DNA of 64,000 nucleotides. Source: Aldehydirespirator sp963662645 (GTDB lineage: Bacteria; Actinomycetota; Acidimicrobiia; Acidimicrobiales; Aldehydirespiratoraceae). The position numbers and the translations under genes are program-made. The stretch lies in the NCBI GenBank assembly GCA_963662645.2, contig OY759762.1, positions 372,001 to 436,000 of the forward strand. The letters run 5' to 3'. This document shows positions 57,659 through 64,000 of the stretch, one piece after another (position 1 is the stretch's first letter; each line of letters opens with the position of its first letter). The notes beneath the pieces are model-generated. The model made no database searches. It saw only the letters and a program-made list of their open reading frames with translations, and was not told the DNA's origin.

Positions 57659-58416
57659 TCGACTTCGAGACCGAGGGCAACGTAGCCCTCATCACCATGA
57701 ACCGTCCCGAGGCTCGCAACGCGGTCAACGGCGCGATCTCCCGAGGACTCGAGGAGGCGATCGATCGGTTGGAGGCGGACGACGCGCTGTGGCTCGGCAT
57801 CCTCACCCACACAGGCCCGGTGTTCTGCGCGGGCGCCGACCTCAAGGCCGTCTCGGAGGGGCGCTTCTCGGAGCTGTCGACCGAACGGGGCGGCTTCGGG
57901 GGCATCGTGCTGCGGGAGCGGGCCAAGCCGTTGATCGCGGCCATCGAAGGACCCGCCCTGGCCGGAGGGACCGAGATCGCGCTCGCCTGCGACCTGCGAG
58001 TGGCCTCCACCGCGGCCCGTTTCGGCCTTCCCGAGGTCAAGCGGTCACTGATCGCGGCGGCGGGTGGTCTCATTCGCCTGCCCCGCGCCATCCCGCTGGC
58101 AATCGCGATGGAGATGGTCCTCACCGGCGATCCCATCGACGCCGAGCGCGCCCTCGAACTCGGCCTCATCAACGAGCTGTGCCAACCGACAGAGGCGCTC
58201 GACGCGGCCCGGCGCCTGGCCGCCCGGGTCAACGCCAACGGTCCGCTGGCTGTGCGGGAATCCCGCCGGCTGGTGCTGGAGAGCTTCAACCAGACCGACG
58301 CCGAGGCAATGCGCTCGGCCGGGCGGGCTCAGATGGGCCTGCGCGGCACCGAGGACTTCCGCGAGGGTCCTCTGGCCTTCATCGAGAAGCGGCCGCCCGT
58401 CTGGAAGGGCCGCTGA
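57655..58416 (+). CDS. Enoyl-CoA hydratase/isomerase family protein
   Basis: A 253-residue crotonase-fold protein. M-N-R-P-E-A-R-N-A-V-N opens, the oxyanion-hole region is F-C-A-G-A-D-L-K-A and G-P-A-L-A-G-G-T-E-I-A-L-A-C-D, and P-E-V-K-R-S-L holds the usual catalytic Glu. It probably hydrates an enoyl-CoA in fatty acid breakdown. The GTG overlaps the stop of the preceding gene, a pairing with no obvious functional reason. Confidence 0.9.
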   Translation: MIDFETEGNVALITMNRPEARNAVNGAISRGLEEAIDRLEADDALWLGILTHTGPVFCAGADLKAVSEGRFSELSTERGGFGGIVLRERAKPLIAAIEGPALAGGTEIALACDLRVASTAARFGLPEVKRSLIAAAGGLIRLPRAIPLAIAMEMVLTGDPIDAERALELGLINELCQPTEALDAARRLAARVNANGPLAVRESRRLVLESFNQTDAEAMRSAGRAQMGLRGTEDFREGPLAFIEKRPPVWKGR

Positions 58417-58435
58417 GCGACCACGGGTCCGCCGC

Positions 58436-58855
58436 TCAGCTCGGCCTCTGGACGATCGCAGGGATGACCCCGTGGTCGTACAGGAATTCCGCCAGCCCCT
58501 CCACCAGCGGCAGTGAGGCCATCTCGGAGAAGGGACACCATCGGGCCTCCAGGGCGTCTCCACCGGCGGTGGGAGCGAGGTCGTCCGTCACCGTCACTTC
58601 GAAGTCGAGGATCACGAAGTGATGGTTCTCGCTGATGCGCTCAACCCATCCGACTAGGGGCCCGCACACGCCTCGGAGACCGGTCTCCTCGTGCAACTCC
58701 CGCACGACCGCGTCCATCAAGGACTCCCCTGGTTCGACCCGGCCTCCGGGAACGGACCACTCCCCCGCCGCGGGCTCATGGCCCCGGCGCACCAGCAGCA
58801 GTTCGTCGCCACGGCGGACGATGGCGCCCACCGCGACCTCGGCCCGCTCGATCAT
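58436..58855 (-). CDS. Nudix hydrolase
   Basis: A 139-residue protein with a complete Nudix box, G-G-R-V-E-P-G-E-S-L then R-E-L-H-E-E-T-G-L, so it should hydrolyse a nucleoside diphosphate derivative. The substrate cannot be told. The last residues, Q-R-P-S-stop, are encoded by CAGAGGCCGAGCTGA, the short motif of the dispersed repeat, exactly as in ygfZ. It overlaps the upstream GNAT gene (ATGA). Confidence 0.92.
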   Translation of the reverse strand: MIERAEVAVGAIVRRGDELLLVRRGHEPAAGEWSVPGGRVEPGESLMDAVVRELHEETGLRGVCGPLVGWVERISENHHFVILDFEVTVTDDLAPTAGGDALEARWCPFSEMASLPLVEGLAEFLYDHGVIPAIVQRPS

Positions 58856-59358
58856 TGACGCTCAGACGGCTCGGCTGCCTCCGGCAGCGCCCGATGCACG
58901 GTGATGGCCCGGGCCACCAGGCCGTGCGTCTCGAAGAAGTTCTTGGTGTCGCGATCTCCGGGCAGAGCCAGGCTGTCCACGCCGATACAGCCGCGCCGGC
59001 CGGCCCACGCCATCAGCAACTCCATCATGGCCTCGCCGACTCCCACGCCGCGGGCATCGGGGAGCACGTAGATGTCGCTGACGCGTCCCAAGGTCGAGCC
59101 GTCGTGCAGTTCCACCAGACGGACGGCCCCGTAGCCGACCACCGCGCCGTCGATGGTGCCCACCACCACCAACGCATCGTCGGCGTGCAGGTCTCGGGTC
59201 AGGCTCTCAAGCTGCGGGTCGGGCCGAGCCTCCAGCCGAGCCCAAATCCTGCCGCCGCGCCGCTCCGACATCTCGGCGGCCGCCTCCGCGGCCAGCCCGG
59301 CCACGCTGGCGATGTCGGCCTCAGCCGCCCGTCTAGCCCCCTCAACGATCGAGGTCAT
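58852..59358 (-). CDS. GNAT family N-acetyltransferase
   Basis: A 168-residue GNAT protein. V-V-G-Y-G-A-V-R-L-V precedes the acetyl-CoA motif I-Y-V-L-P-D-A-R-G-V-G-V-G-E-A-M-M, and N-F-F-E-T-H-G-L-V-A-R is the C-terminal helix-strand. The substrate is unknown. It is translationally coupled to the Nudix gene. Confidence 0.9.
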   Translation of the reverse strand: MTSIVEGARRAAEADIASVAGLAAEAAAEMSERRGGRIWARLEARPDPQLESLTRDLHADDALVVVGTIDGAVVGYGAVRLVELHDGSTLGRVSDIYVLPDARGVGVGEAMMELLMAWAGRRGCIGVDSLALPGDRDTKNFFETHGLVARAITVHRALPEAAEPSERQ

Positions 59359-59395
59359 CGGCTGGGTCGGATGACGAGCATGGCACTTGGCCTTC

Positions 59396-59914
59396 TCAGC
59401 CTCCGAGAATCCTCTCGATCGACTCGCAGGGCTCCTCGCCTGACGGGCACACCGGATTGGCGCGCGAACCGAACTGGGTGACGCTCACGATCAGGAAGCA
59501 TTGGCTGCAAGTCCACTCGTCCGAGCGAGGCGGCGCAACCATCGAAGTGGGCTTCGCCTCGGCTGCTTCCTCCTCTTCGTCGTCCTCGTCGTCGTCGCTG
59601 GCCGCGATGCGATCCCGGAGGATCTCCTCCAGATCGGCCTCGACGTCGCTGGGATGGACCTCCTCGTCATCGTCGTCGTCGACCGGCACGGGCACATCGT
59701 CGTCATCGTCCCCCTCGTCGCCGTCGTCGTCGTCATCGTCCCCCGCGTCGCCGTCGTCGTCTTCGAAGTCATCGTCTTCGCCGAAGTCGCCGTCGCCGTC
59801 GAAGTCGTCGCCGTCGTCGAAGTCGTCACCCAGGTCGTCTTCGAAGTCGTCTGCGTCGTCGAAGTCGCCGTCGCCGTCGAAGTCGTCGCCGTCAAGAGGG
59901 TGTTTCTGGGTCAT
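59396..59914 (-). CDS. DUF4193-like acidic zinc-site protein
   Basis: A 172-residue protein. About two thirds is an extreme Asp/Gly/Glu-rich repeat region (D-D-F-D-G-D-G-D-F-D-D-type units). The C-terminal part, E-W-T-C-S-Q-C-F-L-I-V-S-V-T-Q-F, with a later V-C-P-S-G-E-E-P-C, matches the four-Cys end of actinobacterial DUF4193 proteins, which probably bind zinc. The function is unknown. GTG 59941 is an alternative start close to the predicted transcription start. Confidence 0.8.
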   Translation of the reverse strand: MTQKHPLDGDDFDGDGDFDDADDFEDDLGDDFDDGDDFDGDGDFGEDDDFEDDDGDAGDDDDDDGDEGDDDDDVPVPVDDDDDEEVHPSDVEADLEEILRDRIAASDDDEDDEEEEAAEAKPTSMVAPPRSDEWTCSQCFLIVSVTQFGSRANPVCPSGEEPCESIERILGG

Positions 59915-59955
59915 CGCTCCAACTCGAGGGTCGGTCGGCACCGGATGTGGGGCGG

Positions 59956-59983
59956 ATCATAGACACAGATCGGCCGGGCGCAA
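59956..59983 (-). promoter_or_regulatory. Promoter of the DUF4193 gene
   Basis: On the minus strand, TTGCGC (59983-59978), a 16-nt spacer and TATGAT (59961-59956), close to consensus and directed at the DUF4193 gene. Confidence 0.6.
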
Positions 59984-60053
59984 CTGCATTCCGATCATCG
60001 GCCGGCGACCGCCGGCACCCGCCGGATTCCCGATCGCCGCTCGGCCTCTTGGC

Positions 60054-61742
60054 TCAACCCTGGGCCAGGCCGCCGTCGTCGGTGTCGTCGCGGCCGGCGG
60101 ACAAGTCCGACGATGGATGCGGCTGAGCGGACCGGAGCCTCTCCACCCGCTTCTCGGCGTCGAGGCGGCCCAGACCGGGATCCTGGGCGTGATTCACGAA
60201 GGACATGAGTTCGGCGACCGCGACGTGACCGGCCTCCTCGGCGATCAGCTCATGCATCCGCTGGCACACCCGGCGGTAGGCCGGATGGCCTTGGAGCGTG
60301 GTGCGCAGCTCCAGCATGTGCATCGCCTCGCGGGCGTTCATCTGCATCGAGTACCGGATCCGGTAGGCGAGCGCGACGGCGTAGGAGGCCTCGTCACTGA
60401 ACTCGGCGCTGAGCGCCTCATAGAGCCGGGCCGAGCGGGCCATGACTGCGTCGAACTTCTCGTCCTCGCCGGCGGCATCCACGGCGGAGGGCCGCACGTA
60501 CCCGTGACGGGTGGACAGCGGCTGCCATTCGATGGTGAGCATCCGATGGCGCTGCAGGTCGCGGAACGCCCCGTAGTCGGACAGCACGTCGAAGCGGTAG
60601 TAGGCGCGTTCCAGGGCCCGGCCGGGGCGGTGGCGGCGGTTCCGGCGGTCTCCGCAGTAGGCCCGGACCACCGCGACCCGCTCGGCTGCCGACATGGCTC
60701 TGACCCTGGACTCGACGGTGCGGTCCGCCAGCGACGTGTGGGGGTAGAGCATCGCCGCGATCATCTTGGTCTCGCCGTCCGGGTCGTAGTCCACCAACTC
60801 GACCGAGTCATCGGTGACCGGCCCTCCTACCGCGTCGCCGAAGGTGCGGGCGGCCAGGTCGTCCATGGCGGCCCGGTTGTCGGCCAGGTAGCGCGAGGTG
60901 AGTCCGCCGCGGTCGGGCAGGTCCACCCGCTTGAGGAACGAGGGGATCACCTTGCGCAGTTCGGTGAGCATCATCTCGGCGTAGGAGCGGGCCTCGGGGA
61001 GGGGGTGGGCCCGCATCCGCAGCAGTAGCGCCTCGTAGGCCTGGCCGGTGCCGTAGATGCCGACGTTGCTCAACGACGCGGCCGGCAGCAGCCCGCGGAT
61101 CGAGTCCAGGGCCCTGGCCTTGATCGCCTGCCGGTAGGCGAAGTCGGAGTCGCCGGGCGCCTTGGGCAGGTTGGCCCCGAAGAAGTCCTGCATGACCGGC
61201 ACCAGCTCCGAATAGGTCGAGAACATGCGGTCGATGTCGCCCACGTAGCGGGTGCCCAGCGACGAGTTGAGCACCCGGGAGTCGCGGTAGTAGCGGTAGC
61301 GGCCGCCCAACCGCTGGTCGTAGGCGATGTACCGGGTGCTCTGCTCCAGGTAGGCCATCAGCCGGCCCCACTCCAGCACCTTGGTCAGCAGGTTGGAGGC
61401 CTGCTCGCAGGCCAGGTGCACACCGCCGAGTTGGGCCACCGAGTCGTCCCCGTACTCGAAGAAGACCCGGTCGTACAGCGCTTCGGCCCGGCGCAGGCCG
61501 ACGGTGGCGTCGATGGTCACGTCGCCGGTGATGTCGAGATCGTCGACGAACTCGTCGAGGAACAGCCGGCGGAGGCTCGACATCGACCGGGAGTAGCGGG
61601 CGAACAGGGCGCCCTTGACGACTTCGGGCAGGTTCACCAGCGCGAACACCGGCTCGTCCAGGTTGGTGAAGTACCGGCGCAGGATGTCGGCCTCCTCGGG
61701 CGAGAAGGACTCCGCCGTGTACAGGTTCACGGGGCGCGACAT
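60054..61742 (-). CDS. Long-form ThyX-like flavin-dependent thymidylate synthase
   Basis: A 562-residue ThyX relative, about twice the usual 220-250 residues, apparently a tandem of two ThyX-like domains. The N-terminal half has L-E-Q-S-T-R-Y-I-A-Y-D, a degenerate ThyX motif. The C-terminal half has R-H-R-M-L-T-I-E-W-Q-P-L-S-T-R, a variant of R-H-R-x7-S-x-R. Such long forms are annotated as FAD-dependent thymidylate synthases, but whether they make dTMP is uncertain. A TAGCCT box lies 9 nt before the ATG. Confidence 0.85.
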   Translation of the reverse strand: MSRPVNLYTAESFSPEEADILRRYFTNLDEPVFALVNLPEVVKGALFARYSRSMSSLRRLFLDEFVDDLDITGDVTIDATVGLRRAEALYDRVFFEYGDDSVAQLGGVHLACEQASNLLTKVLEWGRLMAYLEQSTRYIAYDQRLGGRYRYYRDSRVLNSSLGTRYVGDIDRMFSTYSELVPVMQDFFGANLPKAPGDSDFAYRQAIKARALDSIRGLLPAASLSNVGIYGTGQAYEALLLRMRAHPLPEARSYAEMMLTELRKVIPSFLKRVDLPDRGGLTSRYLADNRAAMDDLAARTFGDAVGGPVTDDSVELVDYDPDGETKMIAAMLYPHTSLADRTVESRVRAMSAAERVAVVRAYCGDRRNRRHRPGRALERAYYRFDVLSDYGAFRDLQRHRMLTIEWQPLSTRHGYVRPSAVDAAGEDEKFDAVMARSARLYEALSAEFSDEASYAVALAYRIRYSMQMNAREAMHMLELRTTLQGHPAYRRVCQRMHELIAEEAGHVAVAELMSFVNHAQDPGLGRLDAEKRVERLRSAQPHPSSDLSAGRDDTDDGGLAQG

Positions 61743-61782
61743 TAGGGGCGCAGGCTACGCCGGTCGCGGATCGCGCCAGGCC

Positions 61783-62955
61783 TCAGCTGGCGGCAAACTC
61801 AGCCTGCATCGAGAGCAGCGCCGCGTCGTCCAGCCAGCAGTCCAGCGCGGTCATGGCCAGCGCCTTGGCGCCGTCGATCACGGCCGAGTCGCCCTCGGAG
61901 CCGCGGGCGTACTCGGCGAAGCGCGGCGTGTGGATGGGCACGTCGTCCGGCGCGACCTTGATCATGGGATGTATGGAGGGAACGGTGTAGCTCACGTTGC
62001 CCATGTCGGTGCTGCCCACCACCCGGGCCCGGGGGTCGGGCGCCACGGTGCGGCCCACGGCGTCGAGGTTGGCCAGATAGCGGTCCAGCAGGGTCGGGTT
62101 GTCCTTCATGTCGGCATAGGCGTGATCGTGCCATTCGAGGTCGACCTCGCAGCCGGCCGCGTCGGCGCCCGCCGTCAGGCAGGCGGCCACCCGCTCCTTG
62201 AGCGGCTCCAGTGATGGGAGGTCGGTGGAGCGCACGTACCACTCGACCGCGGCCGTGGCCGGAACGATGTTGGCCTTGGCGCCCCCGTCGGTGAATACTC
62301 CGTGGATCCGCTCGTCGTCGCGGATGTGCTGGCGCAGGGCGGCGACGGCGTTGTAGCCGAGCACGGCCGCGTCGAGCGCGTTGCGGCCCTTCTCGGGCGC
62401 GGCCGCGGCGTGGGCCGCGGCCCCGGTGTAGCGGGCGTTGAGCCGCTGGACCGCCACCGCGTGGAACACGCTCAACTCGTGGTTGGCGGGGTGCACCATC
62501 ATGGCCGCGTCGGCGTCGGAGAACGCGCCCGCCCGGAGCATGATCTCCTTGCCGCCCCCGCCCTCCTCGGCCGGGGTTCCCATGACGGCGACCCGTCCGC
62601 CGGCCTCGCCGGCCACCGACGCCAGGGCCAGGCCGGCCCCCAGTCCGGAGGCGGCGATGATGTTGTGCCCGCAGGCGTGGCCGATCCCGGGAAGGGCGTC
62701 GTACTCGCACACGACGGCCACCAACGGCCCGCCGCCGTCGCCGGCTCGGGCCTCGAAGGCGGTGTCGAGGCCGTAGGCGCGGCGCTGCACGTCCAGGCCG
62801 TGATCGTCCAGCACCTCGGTGAGCAGGTCGTGGGCGTGGTGCTCCTCGAAGCCGAGTTCGGGCCGGGAGTGGATGCGGTGCGACACGTCGAGCAGTTCGG
62901 GGGCCAGACGGTCGATTTCCTCACAGACCCGTCGCTTGGCGTCAGCTATGTCCAT
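61783..62955 (-). CDS. M20-family amidohydrolase
   Basis: A 390-residue M20 peptidase-family amidohydrolase. Early blocks are H-S-R-P-E-L-G-F-E-E and E-Y-D-A-L-P-G-I-G-H-A-C-G-H-N. The catalytic glutamates are in G-T-P-A-E-E-G-G-G-G-K. It resembles the p-aminobenzoyl-glutamate/N-acyl amino acid hydrolase branch. A TAGGAT box 7 nt before the ATG and a dispersed-repeat copy form its promoter. Confidence 0.92.
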   Translation of the reverse strand: MDIADAKRRVCEEIDRLAPELLDVSHRIHSRPELGFEEHHAHDLLTEVLDDHGLDVQRRAYGLDTAFEARAGDGGGPLVAVVCEYDALPGIGHACGHNIIAASGLGAGLALASVAGEAGGRVAVMGTPAEEGGGGKEIMLRAGAFSDADAAMMVHPANHELSVFHAVAVQRLNARYTGAAAHAAAAPEKGRNALDAAVLGYNAVAALRQHIRDDERIHGVFTDGGAKANIVPATAAVEWYVRSTDLPSLEPLKERVAACLTAGADAAGCEVDLEWHDHAYADMKDNPTLLDRYLANLDAVGRTVAPDPRARVVGSTDMGNVSYTVPSIHPMIKVAPDDVPIHTPRFAEYARGSEGDSAVIDGAKALAMTALDCWLDDAALLSMQAEFAAS

Positions 62956-62962
62956 GACACCG

Positions 62963-62968
62963 ATCCTA
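62963..62968 (-). promoter_or_regulatory. -10 box of the M20 gene (leaderless)
   Basis: On the minus strand, TAGGAT is 7 nt before the ATG at 62955, just downstream of GCTCGGCCTCTGGCTC. Confidence 0.6.
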
Positions 62969-62969
62969 G

Positions 62970-63035
62970 AGCCAGAGGCCGAGCTGGCGAGGCTCGGGCC
63001 CGAGCGGCCCGTGAGCGAAGCGAATGTGAGCGGGA
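62970..63035 (-). repeat. Dispersed promoter-type repeat upstream of the M20 gene
   Basis: On the minus strand the core (63035-62997) is followed by CGAGCCTCGCCA and the short motif GCTCGGCCTCTGG, in the same order and direction as at bpa, DUF35, hisD and DUF255. Confidence 0.85.
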
Positions 63036-63036
63036 T

Positions 63037-63675
63037 TCACGTCGGGATCCAGGCCTCCAGGGCGCCGGCCTCGACTCGCAGGCTGAGGGTGCGGGCCCGG
63101 CCCAGGCTCCGGCCGTCGACGTGGACGTCGAGGGCGGGATCGAAGTCGTACTGGGCTGCGGCTGTGCGGCGCTGGGTGATGGCGGGGTGCGGGACGTGCG
63201 TGCCCGACGGCAGGCGGCGGCGGGCCGCCAGCCGGACCGCCAGCGAGGGATCGGCGTCGAACACGTCCAGGCGGCCGTCGCCGGGATGGGACCGGGGTGC
63301 CGCGTTCCAGCGGCCGATGAACGACGCGTTGGCCGCCACCAGCAGCCGGCCCCGCCACCACGACCTGCGGGCCACGATATGGGCCACGAACCAGTGCAGC
63401 CGGCCGTCCACCAGCGCCGCCCCCGCGTCGACCTCGAAGCGGGCTCCGGTCGCAGCTCGCGACAGCGACGAAGCGGTCCGGGCCGGGGCCAAGCCCAGAG
63501 TGCGGGCCAAATCTCCACCGGTCAGCACCACCGGAGGGATCGCCCGGCCGGACCGGCGAGCCTCGGCCACGATCCTGCCTACGGCCGCGTCGCTGTCCGC
63601 CACGGTGGCACCGGCGGGGATCTCGCCCGCCACTCCGAAGTCGACGCCCCAGCCCGGACCACGCTCGCCGATCAT
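63037..63675 (-). CDS. Diacylglycerol/lipid kinase-like protein
   Basis: A 212-residue protein resembling the second half of YegS/diacylglycerol-kinase-type enzymes. P-G-D-G-R-L-D-V-F-D, then Y-D-F-D-P-A-L-D-V-H-V-D-G-R-S-L-G and a final R-V-E-A-G-A-L-E-A-W-I-P correspond to the C-terminal lipid-binding domain. P-V-V-L-T-G-G-D-L-A may be a remnant of the G-G-D-G-T ATP site. The full catalytic domain is not evident, so activity is doubtful. The start overlaps the helY stop (ATGA). Confidence 0.6.
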   Translation of the reverse strand: MIGERGPGWGVDFGVAGEIPAGATVADSDAAVGRIVAEARRSGRAIPPVVLTGGDLARTLGLAPARTASSLSRAATGARFEVDAGAALVDGRLHWFVAHIVARRSWWRGRLLVAANASFIGRWNAAPRSHPGDGRLDVFDADPSLAVRLAARRRLPSGTHVPHPAITQRRTAAAQYDFDPALDVHVDGRSLGRARTLSLRVEAGALEAWIPT

Positions 63676-64000
63676 GCAGCAGCCTCGTGCACCGCGCCGG
63701 ACAGGGCCACTACTCCCCTGTTGAGGGCCTCGACCGTGTCACGGGCCGTGGCCGAGGTGCCCGGGTCGGGAGCCACCGCGGCGATCCGGCGGGCCAGATC
63801 GATCACCTGCTTGACGTTGCGCACGAAGTCGCCGGCCGAGAATCCCTCGTCCTGCACGGCTTCGAACGGCACGCCGGCTGCCCAGCGATGGGCGGCCGGC
63901 CCGAAGCCCAGCTCCAGCGGCCGGGTGGGACCGACATCGAAGCTCCGCTCGGTGCGGTGCAGGTCGTCGAGGGCCGCTTCGATGCGGCGCAGGCGGCGGT
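63672..64000 (-). CDS. helY: C-terminal end of a Ski2-like helicase (HelY), cut by the window edge
   Basis: The frame is open to base 64000 on the minus strand. It encodes R-W-A-A-G-V-P-F-E-A-V, S-A-G-D-F-V-R-N-V-K-Q-V-I-D-L-A-R-R-I and R-G-V-V-A-L-S, the DSHCT domain closing Ski2/Mtr4-type RNA helicases. In Actinobacteria the full protein, HelY, exceeds 900 residues. The catalytic domains lie outside the window. Confidence 0.75.
   Translation of the reverse strand, partial: RRLRRIEAALDDLHRTERSFDVGPTRPLELGFGPAAHRWAAGVPFEAVQDEGFSAGDFVRNVKQVIDLARRIAAVAPDPGTSATARDTVEALNRGVVALSGAVHEAAA

Noticed and set aside
1..64000. tRNA or rRNA genes
   Set aside because: No cloverleaf with a T-loop GGTTCGA-type box or rRNA segment was recognised in the gaps. 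A covariance-model scan would settle this.

Overview
The window is GC-rich and gene-dense, and almost every gene is recognisable. Actinobacterial markers are mycothiol synthase (MshD), the ATP-independent proteasome activator Bpa, DivIVA/SepF, menaquinone genes, a DUF4193 protein and a HelY-type helicase end. A separate trpF lies beside an ordinary hisA, where mycobacteria and streptomycetes use the bifunctional PriA. Together with the conserved but unnamed proteins, this suggests a member of class Acidimicrobiia, probably uncultured. That placement is inference; no rRNA gene is present to test it.

Layout. 1-4.7 kb: end of a division cluster (yggS end, sepF, yggT, divIVA), then a TraR/DksA-like gene, lspA and rluD. 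4.7-13 kb: Rrf2 regulator, phosphodiesterase, bpa, dnaE, a conserved unknown, a nitroreductase. 12.7-14.4 kb: DUF35/thiolase pair. 14.4-22.4 kb: HNH-endonuclease remnant, DUF255 thioredoxin-like protein, RegX3-like regulator, menA, YbaK, menG, mshD, nth, and a decayed MazF toxin. 22.4-27.9 kb: hisD-C-B-H-A-F. 28-35.4 kb: fused indolepyruvate ferredoxin oxidoreductase, SNF2 helicase and a small partner. 35.5-41.8 kb: BMP-type nucleoside ABC importer whose lipoprotein carries two near-identical binding domains. 41.8-50.5 kb: GroES-like protein, frameshifted HNH gene, hisI-trpE-ygfZ, J-protein-trpC, trpF-trpB-trpA. 50.7-64 kb: MerA-like flavoprotein, an AT-rich two-gene module, SDR, AlkB, AlgH, thiD, a large conserved unknown, enoyl-CoA hydratase, Nudix, GNAT, DUF4193, long-form ThyX, M20 amidohydrolase, a diacylglycerol-kinase-like protein, and the end of helY.

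The most unusual material lies between genes. (1) A dispersed repeat (core around TTCGCTGCGCTCACGGGCCG plus a downstream GCTCGGCCTCT motif) occurs at about ten places. At six genes it sits just upstream of the start, pointing downstream, and it also supplies the DivIVA tail, the LspA start and two gene ends. (2) Many gene starts and ends are followed or preceded by a decayed tandem copy of themselves, often 64-74 bp away. (3) In at least seven junctions the copied start forms a small ORF whose stop overlaps the real downstream start (ATGA/GTGA/TGATG), often overlapping the upstream stop as well, so translation could pass along the operon without a gap. (4) At least fourteen genes have a TANNNT box 6-8 nt before the start codon, implying leaderless mRNAs. 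No tRNA, rRNA or CRISPR array was seen.
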